From G020354785 sp964521285 (GTDB lineage: Bacteria; Bacteroidota; Bacteroidia; Bacteroidales; UBA10428): a stretch of DNA of 60,044 nucleotides. The notes under the pieces are model-generated. The model was not told the origin of the DNA. It ran no database searches and was given only the letters and a program-made list of their open reading frames with translations. A program made the translations under genes and the position numbers. Positions 15,064-24,006 of this stretch are shown piece by piece (position 1 is the stretch's first letter; each line of letters starts with the position of its first letter). The stretch is from positions 1 to 60,044 of the forward strand of contig CAZFQS010000020.1 of the NCBI GenBank assembly GCA_964521285.1. The letters run 5' to 3'.

Positions 15064-16188
15064 CTACCAGTTCATTACATGTTTGAAAAATGGTAAAAGT
15101 TCTTCTGCCATCTTTTTGTGATCTTCCTTATCAGGATGATAACTGCATCCGTTTGTATAAGAATGTGAAAAACTGAACATTTGAATCATGTTTTCGTCCA
15201 TAACCTCTCTCATATATGTTATTACTGCGGAAAGATAATTTTGCATGCTGACACTCTTTTCTTTATCTAACATCGGGCTCGTCAGACAACATATTTGTGC
15301 AGATGGATATTTACCCCTGACAGTTCCAATAAAACTGATATAAGCTTTAACAAATTCTGCTGAATCCAGGTCAGGCCTGTCATATGAGTCATCACCATCG
15401 GAGAAATCATTAGTGCCGAGACAAATTGATACCAGATCAGGTGTATATTTGTGTGTGTCCCATAAAGAAGAGGAATCTTTATTCAGATATGTTTTGTTAT
15501 AGACTTCAGGCATCGTAGGGCCCGGACTATTCCAGTATCTGGTTATACCAATTCCCGATACTGAACTTAAAAGCCAGTCAGCATTAAGTTCACGTGCTAC
15601 AAGAGGGCCATAAGCAAGGTATGCATTATGCTGATCAAACCATTTTCCGGAATCGCAGGGAATTTCTGACAAATCAAGGCCCATACCGCAAGTAATCGAA
15701 TTGCCAATAAATTCAATTTTGCGTTTCCTGTTTTTTTTAATACGCAGTATTTTAGTACATACTATGCCCGCCAGATCAATATAACCAGTCTGTGATTCCG
15801 TATCTTTACATACCAGAAGAGTGTGGTTCTTTCCTTTCAAATTCCTGGCTACCCGGTACTCAGTTTTGTCTTTGCTCACTTTGATTCTCCCATGATATTT
15901 GCCGTCAATCACAATAGAGATATAATTGTGATTATTATATAGACTCTGATCTTCCAGCAGGATGTCGCAATTTTCCCCCCTGAATTTTATCATGAAGTAG
16001 GCCCCTGATCCGATTAATCTGGGCTTTTGCGGGTTTGTAAAATCAATCCTTCCTGTATATTTTATCTTATCATTATCAGGCAGGTATAATGATGTATGTG
16101 TCGGGAATAATTGCTGATAATTTATAGATAATAAATATGTAGTATACAGGATAGCTACTAATACAATAGATAGTGTGGATCTAAACAT
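15064..16188 (-). CDS. Secreted SGNH/GDSL esterase, carbohydrate esterase family 2-like
   Basis: 374 residues. An N-terminal hydrophobic segment (about 5-22) serves as signal or anchor. A jelly-roll-like domain (about 40-150) precedes the SGNH hydrolase domain (about 155-374). This two-domain order is that of CE2 acetyl-xylan/glucan esterases. Block residues are the catalytic Ser in FIGNSITCG, Gly in SSVSGIGI, Asn in LGTNDFSDGDD and the Asp/His pair in SYHPDKEDH. It probably removes acetyl groups from polysaccharide outside the cytoplasm. No glycoside hydrolase or SusCD pair lies nearby, so its glycan target is open. No type IX C-terminal domain is recognisable. Confidence 0.82.
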   Translation of the reverse strand: MFRSTLSIVLVAILYTTYLLSINYQQLFPTHTSLYLPDNDKIKYTGRIDFTNPQKPRLIGSGAYFMIKFRGENCDILLEDQSLYNNHNYISIVIDGKYHGRIKVSKDKTEYRVARNLKGKNHTLLVCKDTESQTGYIDLAGIVCTKILRIKKNRKRKIEFIGNSITCGMGLDLSEIPCDSGKWFDQHNAYLAYGPLVARELNADWLLSSVSGIGITRYWNSPGPTMPEVYNKTYLNKDSSSLWDTHKYTPDLVSICLGTNDFSDGDDSYDRPDLDSAEFVKAYISFIGTVRGKYPSAQICCLTSPMLDKEKSVSMQNYLSAVITYMREVMDENMIQMFSFSHSYTNGCSYHPDKEDHKKMAEELLPFFKHVMNW

Positions 16189-16234
16189 AGTGCACCTCCC
16201 TGACTTTCATCTGGTATAGTAAGTAAGTAATTAT

Positions 16235-16242
16235 CAAATATA
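16235..16242 (-). promoter_or_regulatory. -7 type promoter element for the esterase gene
   Basis: The minus strand reads TATATTTG, 46 bases upstream of the ATG at 16188, giving a leader of about 40 nt. Confidence 0.5.
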
Positions 16243-16371
16243 TTATAACAGTAAATAAATATAATAAAAAAGCAACTGTGTGATCGAACAATATAACTTT
16301 TTTTTTAAATTGCCAAATGCAACCTATTAGTCATTTCAATGTCTTTATAGAAAAAATTAAAATTTATACGG

Positions 16372-17565
16372 ATGAAACATAAATTGTTATTTATAAGTTT
16401 ACTTTTTCTTATAATTATTGGTATTAATGCCCAGGAAGAAGATAAACATGAGGCTAATATCAGGCCTTTTCAGGTTACATTTATTACTCCCCTGGGGACG
16501 AATGGTACAGAAGCACCCCGAATCATAAATAATTTTTCATTTAATATTCTGGCAGGATATAATGGAGGGGTTGACGGATTTGAACTGGGAGGATTCTTAA
16601 ATCTTGCGAATGATTATGTTAAGGGATTTCAGATTGGCGGATTTGGAAATATTACAGGGGGTAACTCCGAAGCAGGTCAGATAGCGGGATTCATGAACAT
16701 TAATGGAGGAGAAGTAGAAGGATTCCAGGGTTCGGGATTTATAAACATTGCAGGGGGCAGGACAGAAGCTGTTCAAATCGGAGGATTTACAAATATATCA
16801 GGTGCACTTGAAGGAGTTCAGGTATCAGGATTTGGAAATATAGCCAAAGAGACTAATGGAGTGCAGGCTGCAGGCTTTGGAAATATTGCAGAACAGTCAG
16901 AAGGAGTTCAGATATCGGGATTTATGAACGTTACCGGTGATATGACAGGAGTCCAGGTAGCAGGTTTTTTAAATAGAACCAGCAATATGGACGGAGTACA
17001 GGGAGGAGGATTTCTTAATATTGCTGAAAAAGTCAAAGGGGTTCAAATTGCAGGATTTATTAATATTTGTGATACAATTGACGGGATACCAATTGCTCCT
17101 CTAAGTATTGTAAAAAGAGGAGGTTACAGAAGGTTTGAATTCTGGGGAAATGAAACATTTTTCATGAATGCTTCATTTAAAATCGGCCTAAGGTACTTTT
17201 ATACAGTTTTTACTCTCGGATTTAAACCGGTTGAGAGTGATTTTAATACAGGAATCGCCTTTGGTGTTGGAACAAATATTGAATTGGACAAAGATAAATC
17301 AATTGATATAGAAGCTCATAGTTATGCAATGAATAGATATTTCTGGGAGAACTGGAATTATAATTATTTGAATCAGTTAAGAGTAAGTTTTAACTATCAT
17401 ATAGCTGAGCATTTCAGTATTTTTGCAGGTCCTTCTTTTAACATTCTGGTTGCAGATATAATTGACTATGCCGATGAGATCGCCCCCTCATGGGCATTTA
17501 CCATAGCTGACAGGAAAGATAGTATAAGAGGATGGTTTGGTTTTAACCTGGGTATGAAGTTCTAA
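16372..17565 (+). CDS. Repeat-rich surface/outer-membrane protein (LA_2272-like repeats)
   Basis: 397 residues with a cleavable signal peptide (hydrophobic core about 4-18, cut after INA-Q). Residues about 68-240 consist of eleven short repeats of the form GVQIAGFxNIA. Each has an invariant Gly-Phe and an Asn two residues later. The Phe spacing is 16 residues for the first four intervals and 15 for the rest. The remaining C-terminal part alternates aromatic and polar residues and ends in Phe (WFGFNLGMKF), as in a small outer-membrane beta-barrel. Surface-repeat proteins of this kind occur in Bacteroidota and spirochaetes without known function. The repeats probably stack as a beta-solenoid or as barrel hairpins. 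Confidence 0.72.
   Translation: MKHKLLFISLLFLIIIGINAQEEDKHEANIRPFQVTFITPLGTNGTEAPRIINNFSFNILAGYNGGVDGFELGGFLNLANDYVKGFQIGGFGNITGGNSEAGQIAGFMNINGGEVEGFQGSGFINIAGGRTEAVQIGGFTNISGALEGVQVSGFGNIAKETNGVQAAGFGNIAEQSEGVQISGFMNVTGDMTGVQVAGFLNRTSNMDGVQGGGFLNIAEKVKGVQIAGFINICDTIDGIPIAPLSIVKRGGYRRFEFWGNETFFMNASFKIGLRYFYTVFTLGFKPVESDFNTGIAFGVGTNIELDKDKSIDIEAHSYAMNRYFWENWNYNYLNQLRVSFNYHIAEHFSIFAGPSFNILVADIIDYADEIAPSWAFTIADRKDSIRGWFGFNLGMKF
16573..17092 (+). repeat. Eleven 45-48 bp coding repeats (Gly-Phe-x-Asn type)
   Basis: The DNA encoding the repeats runs as four 48-bp steps followed by 45-bp steps. The units are diverged at nucleotide level, so this is an old array rather than a recent, unstable one. 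Confidence 0.85.
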
Positions 17566-17593
17566 ATTTATATTAGGGTATTTTACTAACTTT

Positions 17594-18271
17594 TCAGATA
17601 CTCCAGTCAATTGTCGATAATCCATGCTTGCTAAGTATATTGTTGGTTTGTGAGAAGTGTTTACACCCGAAGAAGCCATAGTCGGCAGAGTATGGAGAAG
17701 GATGGGCTGCCTTAAGGATATAATGTTTATTTGTATCAATAAGGACTTCTTTTGCCTGTGCGTATTTACCCCAAAGGAGAAAGATTATTCCTGCTCTTTT
17801 TTCAGATATTTTTTTTATGACAGAGTCGGTAAATACTTCCCATCCTTTATTTTGATGTGATCCCGGCTGGGATGCTCTTACCGTAAGGGTTGCATTTAAC
17901 AGAAATACACCCTGGTCTGCCCATTTTTCGAGGTTACCGTGAGCCGGAATGGGAATATCTAAATCGGTTTTTAATTCTTTAAAAATATTGACTAATGAAG
18001 GAGGAAGTGAAATACCTTTGGGTACGGAAAAGCACAGCCCATGGGCCTGGCCTTTCCCGTGATACGGATCTTGCCCAAGTAACACTACTTTTATATTTTC
18101 AAAGGGTGTCTTGTTTAACGCATTGAAAATTAATCTCCCCGGAGGATAAACATTATATTTCTTTTTTTCTTCAATAAGAAATTCCTTCAATTCAATGAAA
18201 TATTGAGAATTAAATTCATCCTTTAAAATTTTTTTCCAGCTTTCTTCTATTTGAGGATTTATCAGCGACAT
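17594..18271 (-). CDS. ung: Uracil-DNA glycosylase
   Basis: Family 1 uracil-DNA glycosylase that excises uracil from DNA in base-excision repair. From the ATG at 18271 the protein is 225 residues, the usual length, beginning MSLINPQIEESWKKIL as in relatives. The frame stays open upstream to 18379, but those 36 extra residues are not family-like and lie across a promoter element (18299-18306). Signature segments are the water-activating GQDPYHG, GVFLLNATLTV, GWEVFTD, LLWGKYAQAK and the active-site HPSPYSA. Convergent with the surface repeat protein across 28 bp. Confidence 0.96.
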   Translation of the reverse strand: MSLINPQIEESWKKILKDEFNSQYFIELKEFLIEEKKKYNVYPPGRLIFNALNKTPFENIKVVLLGQDPYHGKGQAHGLCFSVPKGISLPPSLVNIFKELKTDLDIPIPAHGNLEKWADQGVFLLNATLTVRASQPGSHQNKGWEVFTDSVIKKISEKRAGIIFLLWGKYAQAKEVLIDTNKHYILKAAHPSPYSADYGFFGCKHFSQTNNILSKHGLSTIDWSI

Positions 18272-18625
18272 TGTTCTATAATATTTAAGAGCATATTGCA
18301 AAAATATTCTTCCTGTGTTTGTGGCATGACTAATAACATAAATAAATAAAAATACCTGCATTAAATAACTTGCTGACAATTCTCAGCAATGTTTTTAAAA
18401 TTACGAAATTTAGTTATTCAGACAAATCAGAATAAACAGTGGTATAATACTTTGTCCTTAAGCCTTTAGCTCTTTCAACAGTGATACTATCACCTGTAAT
18501 GTGATCCATATTGAGTCATAATAACAGAGGACGGCTAATCATTTTCAAAACGATTATTATCTAATTATATATAAACTGTTGATTTAATATTTTGTAATTA
18601 AAACTGGTTGACTGCAAATGTGCAG
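18272..18625. other. Intergenic region upstream of ung
   Basis: It holds the ung promoter and a 31-codon minus-strand frame (18414-18509, starting MDHITGDSITVERAKGL) that looks coding-like but is too short to assign. The rest is AT-rich with no other signal. Confidence 0.5.
18299..18306 (-). promoter_or_regulatory. -7 type promoter element for ung, decides its start
   Basis: The minus strand reads TATTTTTG (TAnnTTTG), 27 bases upstream of the ATG at 18271. Transcription would begin near 18292, so the longer open frame reaching 18379 cannot be translated from this promoter. Confidence 0.5.
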
Positions 18626-21037
18626 TTAAATCTTTATTCTTAATGTACCGATGAAATTTCGGCCGGGAGATGCCACACCTGATGCAAAAGGAATATAAAA
18701 AGTGTTAAGAATATTCTCCACTGCAATCAGAAGTGATAAATTTTTATTAATTCTGTAAACGGATTTTAAATTAATGGTAAACCATCCCGGGAATCCGTCA
18801 TTAGTAGCAAAATCAATATTATCCTCACCATAGGGATTCATGTCTCCCATGTGTTTCCATCCGTTATATATCAAATATATTTCATTGCAGAATCTTTTTA
18901 TATCGTAACTAATGGATGTTATGCCGTAAATTGGAGGTATATGTGATAATGGAAGTGTATCTGTCAGATTTTTACCATATGTATAGTTTAATGTTGCTTT
19001 AAAACTGATATTTGAGTTTAAATCGGAGATTATATTCAGACTGGTGCCATAAATAACAGATTCTTCTGCATTATCATTTTTAATTAATCTTAAGGTATCA
19101 TCTTCAAATATTAATACAGATGAGCCGTTCAACATAGCAGGTGCTCTTACTATAGCGTTATTAAGATAACTCAGGAAAAATGCACCATTAATTTGAATAT
19201 AACCGTCAATTGTTTTTGAAAAGCCGATTTCACCATTATAAGAATACTCAGGTTTAAGATTATTATTGGGGATCATCAGGTCACCGCTCTTTTCTCTTAT
19301 TTTCCCGTAATCATCTATATTCGGATTTCTGTAACCACTTGATAATATCAGGTTAAGTTTTAAATCAGCGACTGGCAGATAAACCATACTTAAGCTTCCT
19401 GTTAAGGCTTTATTTTCCTGGGTAATATCAGAAAATGGCAAATTATAAAAAGATGTATTATACTCAAATTCAGAATTGTAATGAGAATAGTTAAATCTTA
19501 TTCCGCCTGATATAATATATTTGTTGTTTATATTCCATTTGTTTGTAATATATGCTGACAGATCAAAAGTATTATTGTCTTTGTCCGGATAACGCGTTAT
19601 AGTATCTGCAACTGAGTAATCTAAAAAGTTATATCTGTATGCCTGAGAGTAAACTTTGTTATGAACAAATTCAATTCCGTAGTTAGTTTTTATCTGTTGG
19701 TTATGCAATTTGAAAAAATCAAGGTCAATTGAATAAACATAGACATCCTCTTCCTGATTAATTTCATTCTCATCATCAAATTTTCTTGTTATTCTGTCTT
19801 CTTCAATATTTTGAAATGCGAAAATACTGCTAAAGGTCGTAAATAAAGGATTTGAGGTTTTTAGTACAGATTTCAGGGATGTTAATATTCTTTTCTGAGG
19901 ACCGTAATACCAGTCAGCATATTTCAGATACTTTCCTTTATAAATATTTAGCTGATCATAACGGGGAATGTCTGAAGATGTGGAATACTGAAAATTAACA
20001 AGCAAATCAAGATAATCGCCAGGTGAATATTTAAATTTCTGCAGGAAATCATATTGTTTATATCCGGTATTCTTTTGAGTATAAGGATCAGGGTTTATTA
20101 CCATAGAATCTCTTCTCTCATATCGTTTCACGAAATGGAGATTTTTACCGTAATCATCATTCAGAAACGGGGCTCTGGTTTTTCCCATCCTTATGTCACC
20201 AAAATCACTTAATGTAATGCTGGTAAGAGATCCAAACTTCCTGGTCCCTGTATTAAAGTCAAAATGATAAACTTTAGCTTTGTTCGCTGTTGAAAGCTGT
20301 GTAAATATATTTGCCTGAAAAGCGATTTTTCCCACCTCAATGGCAAATGAAGGATCTCTGGTATAATAATGAACAGTACCTCCAAGTGCATCACTCCCAT
20401 AGATTGTAGAATTAGGCCCGTATATTATTTCAGTACGTTCGAGAATATTTTTGTCAATCGTAATTGAATTTTGCAGATGTCCACTTCTGTATATAGCATT
20501 GTTCATTCTAACACCATCAATTACAAGTAAAATCTTATTAGCTTCAAATCCCCTTATTACCGGGCTTCCCCCTCCACCCTGACTCTTCTGTACCGATATA
20601 TTACCTGTACTTAACAGGATATCTGCTGAGTTCTGGGCTGTATTACTTTTTAGCTTCTCCGATATTATAACATCTACCATATGAGGGATCTCATTTTTAT
20701 CTTCACCAAGTTTATTAAATGATATAACTATATCTTTAATTAATATATTTCTTTTTTTCAGTGCTATTCTGTAACTGGATTGCCGGATTTGCTCTTTGGT
20801 GAGGATAGCATTATTGTATGAAGTATGTTGAAAATAAAGACTGTCATCTTCATTAAATAATGTAATATCTGCTTTACCTTTCTGGTTTGTGAGGGTTGAT
20901 TTCGTCTTGCTCCCGTTGTAGATAGCAACATTCTCTATGGGGGCGCCTGTTAAATAATTAATAACAGTAATTTGCTGTCCTGTTACACGTTGCGTAATGA
21001 AAGTAAAAAGGAGAAGCAAACAATATAAATAATTCAT
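18626..21037 (-). CDS. TonB-dependent outer-membrane receptor
   Basis: 803 residues with a signal peptide (about 1-20). A carboxypeptidase-regulatory-like beta-sandwich (about 21-95) precedes the plug domain (about 110-230), which contains VIRGFEANKILLVIDGVRMNN and YGPNSTIYGSDALGGTVHYYTR. A 22-strand barrel ending in a typical C-terminal strand (RNFIGTLRIKI) completes it. It imports a scarce ligand driven by the TonB system. The plug pattern resembles haem/siderophore receptors rather than SusC, and no SusD gene is adjacent, so a polysaccharide role is unlikely. The ligand is not determined. No Fur box was identified. Confidence 0.9.
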   Translation of the reverse strand: MNYLYCLLLLFTFITQRVTGQQITVINYLTGAPIENVAIYNGSKTKSTLTNQKGKADITLFNEDDSLYFQHTSYNNAILTKEQIRQSSYRIALKKRNILIKDIVISFNKLGEDKNEIPHMVDVIISEKLKSNTAQNSADILLSTGNISVQKSQGGGGSPVIRGFEANKILLVIDGVRMNNAIYRSGHLQNSITIDKNILERTEIIYGPNSTIYGSDALGGTVHYYTRDPSFAIEVGKIAFQANIFTQLSTANKAKVYHFDFNTGTRKFGSLTSITLSDFGDIRMGKTRAPFLNDDYGKNLHFVKRYERRDSMVINPDPYTQKNTGYKQYDFLQKFKYSPGDYLDLLVNFQYSTSSDIPRYDQLNIYKGKYLKYADWYYGPQKRILTSLKSVLKTSNPLFTTFSSIFAFQNIEEDRITRKFDDENEINQEEDVYVYSIDLDFFKLHNQQIKTNYGIEFVHNKVYSQAYRYNFLDYSVADTITRYPDKDNNTFDLSAYITNKWNINNKYIISGGIRFNYSHYNSEFEYNTSFYNLPFSDITQENKALTGSLSMVYLPVADLKLNLILSSGYRNPNIDDYGKIREKSGDLMIPNNNLKPEYSYNGEIGFSKTIDGYIQINGAFFLSYLNNAIVRAPAMLNGSSVLIFEDDTLRLIKNDNAEESVIYGTSLNIISDLNSNISFKATLNYTYGKNLTDTLPLSHIPPIYGITSISYDIKRFCNEIYLIYNGWKHMGDMNPYGEDNIDFATNDGFPGWFTINLKSVYRINKNLSLLIAVENILNTFYIPFASGVASPGRNFIGTLRIKI

Positions 21038-21176
21038 AACATTTAAGAAGTTGAATCCAGAATTACCCTCAAAAATTGTTCCATTCAGTATAGGTGATGC
21101 AATTTAATTTTAATAATTCAAATATTATACGGGGGATGTGTTAGTAATTAAGATTTTATCTAACAAATTAATTTTC

Positions 21177-21184
21177 TAAATTTG
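21177..21184 (+). promoter_or_regulatory. -7 type promoter element for the 21209 operon, decides its start
   Basis: TAAATTTG matches TAnnTTTG, 24 bases before the ATG at 21209. A possible TTG start at 21182 lies inside this element and therefore upstream of the predicted transcript start near 21191. Confidence 0.55.
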
Positions 21185-21208
21185 AATAAAGAGCTATACA
21201 GTTTGAAA

Positions 21209-23986
21209 ATGTTATCTAAAAGAGCTTTTATATATGTAATTCTGGTATTTGTTGCTGTAATTTCTTTACTGGTTTTTTTGTACTTTAAGAACAGGCTTAC
21301 GGTATCAGGTGAACCACTAAAAGCAGTTCCATTAGATGCAGCATTTATCATTCGTATAAATAATTATCGCAATCTGTTGAAAAACACACAAAAGAATAAT
21401 AAAATCTGGGAAGAATTAAGAAGGCTGCCGGTCTTCAGCAGGATGGATCAACAAATCGGATTTCTTGATTTTATAAATTCAGAATATCCTCTTGCAAGAG
21501 ACTTGCTATTTAATAAGCCTTCTTATATTTCAGCGCACTATACCGGCAGAGACAGGGTGAGTTTTATTCATATTTATAAATTACCAAAAGGGTTGACAGG
21601 GAAAAAGATTAATGAATTTATATCCAGGTTATTAATTAACTCGGGCACAAAAACACAAAGGAAGTATCAGGGGAGAGACATCTATGATATCAGATTGCTA
21701 AATGAAAGCCCGGTTAAGAATTTCTCTTATACTATAACAGAAGGGCTGTTTATTTTAAGTTTTTCATCAATATTAATTGAAGATGCTATCAGACAATTAG
21801 ACCTGACTAAATCAATTGTTCAGCAAACCGGATTTAAAGAAGTACTGTCAACCGCAGGAAAGAATGTAGATGCTAACTTATTTGTAAATTTTAAAAATCT
21901 GCCTAAAGCTGTCTCAACATGTATTAATCAAAAGTATAAATCAAAGGTGAGATCCTATGATTATTTTGCAAGTTGGGCAGAACTTGATATCAACGTAAAA
22001 GAAGATATGATTTTACTAAATGGATTTACTCATTTTTCAGATACTTTGAATTATACTGCAAATCTTTTTATTGATCAAATCCCTCAGAAAATATATATCG
22101 ACAACATATTACCATCCTTTATTTCAACCTTTTTGGTTATTTCTTTATCAGACATTAATACTTATTTTGAAAATTATAAGGACTACTTGTTCAAGCTGGG
22201 AAAACTAAATAAATATCTTAAGGAGGTAAATCTTATTAAAAACAAATATAATATAGATATTATTGATGATTTGGTATCCATTTTTGACAGTGAAATTGCT
22301 GTCGCAATGGATAATGGCAAAGTTGAGAGCGGGGAGCCCGATACATATGTAATACTGGGAACAAAAAGTAAAAGCCAGTCCGAAAAGAAATTGTCAGATA
22401 TGCTTAAAAAGATGGCTCAAAGAAATCCGTTAACAGTTGATAAACTGACTTATAATTGCCGGATCGACAATGAATTGTCCCATCCCGTTTATAAACTTCC
22501 TTTAAAAAATTTGACCGGTAAAATATTTGGAGAGCTATTCAACATGAATGAAGAGACATATTTTACCTTTATAGAGAATTATATTGTATTTGGAAGTTCA
22601 GTTAAATCCTTATCTAAATTTATACATAACAATGTTTTGAAAAGGACAATAATTACCGAGGATGCATATAAAGAGTTTAAATACAACATATCTCCACGTT
22701 CAACTGTAAGTTTTTATGCCAACCTGGGGAGTTCATCCACGAATTATTCAAAATTTATAACCAGTGAAATTTTTAATGGATGGGAAGAGAATATTCAGGT
22801 ATTTCAAAAGGTGCAGGTTGTTGGTTTCCAGCTTAATACAAGTGATGATTTAATATACAATAATGTTTTTCTTAAATATGTCACCGATTTTAGTTATGCC
22901 CCCCGAACTGTCTGGGAAAGCCGTCTTGATACAGTCATAGATTTTAAACCACAGTTTGTTAAAAACCATTATACAGATCAAAGTGAGATATTTGTTCAGG
23001 ATTTAAAGAATAATATTTATTTAATAAATAATGCCGGGCGAATCCTGTGGAAAGTAAATATACCTGAGAGAATAAACAGCAAAATATATCAAATTGATTA
23101 TTATAAGAACAGCAAATTACAAATAATATTCAGTACAAAAAACTTTATCCATTTACTTGATCGTAATGGAAATTATGTTGAAAGATATCCGGTAAAGCTT
23201 AGGGCCCCGGCAACAAATGGGATGTCACTTTTTGATTATGATAACAATAAGAATTACAGAATCTTTATAGCATGTGAAGATAAACAAGTATATGCATACG
23301 CTAAAGACGGAACATTAATAAGCGGCTGGAATTTTAATAAGACTGAAAGCGAAGTAAATCAGCCAGTAAATCATTTCAAGCTGGGAAACAAGGATTTTAT
23401 AGTTTTTGGGGATAAATTCAAAACTTATATTCTTGACAGAAAAGGCAATGCAAAGGTTAACGTCGAGGAGATTTTTCCACTATCTTCCAGAAATAATTAT
23501 TTATTGGATGATAAGGAGGACGTGGCAGATTCACGCATTGTTGTTACTGACACAGCAGGGGTTGTTCATTTTATTTATTTTAGTGGTAAAATTGAAAAAG
23601 TAAATTTGGGACAGTTTACTTCCGATCATTTTTTTGATTTTAAAGATATGGACGGTGACGGATACAGAGACTTTGTATATCTGGATAATAAAACTCTGAA
23701 AGTTTTCAGGCATAATAAAAAAAGAATGTTTGATTATAGTTTCAGTGAGGAAATAATACATAGTCCTGTGTATTATTATTTTTCCTATTCTGACAGGAAA
23801 TTGGGTGTTGTATCAAAAAGTGAAAAACTTATTTATTTAATAAATAATGACGGATCTTTATATAAGGGATTCCCTCTGAGAGGAAGCACTTTATTTAGTA
23901 TCGGAAATTTTACCAGTACAGCATCACAGTTCAACCTTGTGGTAGGCAGTGATGAAAACTTTTTGTTAAATTATATCGTACAATGA
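21209..23986 (+). CDS. Membrane-anchored periplasmic protein (DUF3352-like) with C-terminal beta-propeller-like domain
   Basis: 925 residues from the ATG at 21209, function unknown. A single N-terminal transmembrane helix (about 6-26) is followed by a module of about 560 residues paralogous to that of the protein at 7820: VPLDAAFIIRINNY, WEELR, YISAH, YQGRDIYDI, VGFQLNTSDDL in the same order. From about residue 570 to the end, repeats such as NNIYLINNAGRILWKVN, KNFIHLLDRNGNYVERYP, KQVYAYAKDGTLISGW and LIYLINNDGSLYKGFP resemble blades of a PQQ/WD-like propeller, with an Asp-rich DMDGDGYRD loop of FG-GAP type. It heads an operon with a lipoprotein and an outer-membrane barrel. Confidence 0.7.
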   Translation: MLSKRAFIYVILVFVAVISLLVFLYFKNRLTVSGEPLKAVPLDAAFIIRINNYRNLLKNTQKNNKIWEELRRLPVFSRMDQQIGFLDFINSEYPLARDLLFNKPSYISAHYTGRDRVSFIHIYKLPKGLTGKKINEFISRLLINSGTKTQRKYQGRDIYDIRLLNESPVKNFSYTITEGLFILSFSSILIEDAIRQLDLTKSIVQQTGFKEVLSTAGKNVDANLFVNFKNLPKAVSTCINQKYKSKVRSYDYFASWAELDINVKEDMILLNGFTHFSDTLNYTANLFIDQIPQKIYIDNILPSFISTFLVISLSDINTYFENYKDYLFKLGKLNKYLKEVNLIKNKYNIDIIDDLVSIFDSEIAVAMDNGKVESGEPDTYVILGTKSKSQSEKKLSDMLKKMAQRNPLTVDKLTYNCRIDNELSHPVYKLPLKNLTGKIFGELFNMNEETYFTFIENYIVFGSSVKSLSKFIHNNVLKRTIITEDAYKEFKYNISPRSTVSFYANLGSSSTNYSKFITSEIFNGWEENIQVFQKVQVVGFQLNTSDDLIYNNVFLKYVTDFSYAPRTVWESRLDTVIDFKPQFVKNHYTDQSEIFVQDLKNNIYLINNAGRILWKVNIPERINSKIYQIDYYKNSKLQIIFSTKNFIHLLDRNGNYVERYPVKLRAPATNGMSLFDYDNNKNYRIFIACEDKQVYAYAKDGTLISGWNFNKTESEVNQPVNHFKLGNKDFIVFGDKFKTYILDRKGNAKVNVEEIFPLSSRNNYLLDDKEDVADSRIVVTDTAGVVHFIYFSGKIEKVNLGQFTSDHFFDFKDMDGDGYRDFVYLDNKTLKVFRHNKKRMFDYSFSEEIIHSPVYYYFSYSDRKLGVVSKSEKLIYLINNDGSLYKGFPLRGSTLFSIGNFTSTASQFNLVVGSDENFLLNYIVQ

Positions 23987-24006
23987 AAATACTAATATTT
24001 TAAGAT

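Noticed and set aside
16372..17565. Pentapeptide-repeat protein
   Set aside because: The period is 15-16 residues with an invariant Gly-Phe, not the A(D/N)LXX pentapeptide pattern.
18612..18625. CTGCA-ATGT-type hairpin just after the TonB receptor stop as a terminator
   Set aside because: The stem is only 5 bp and no T run follows on the minus strand.
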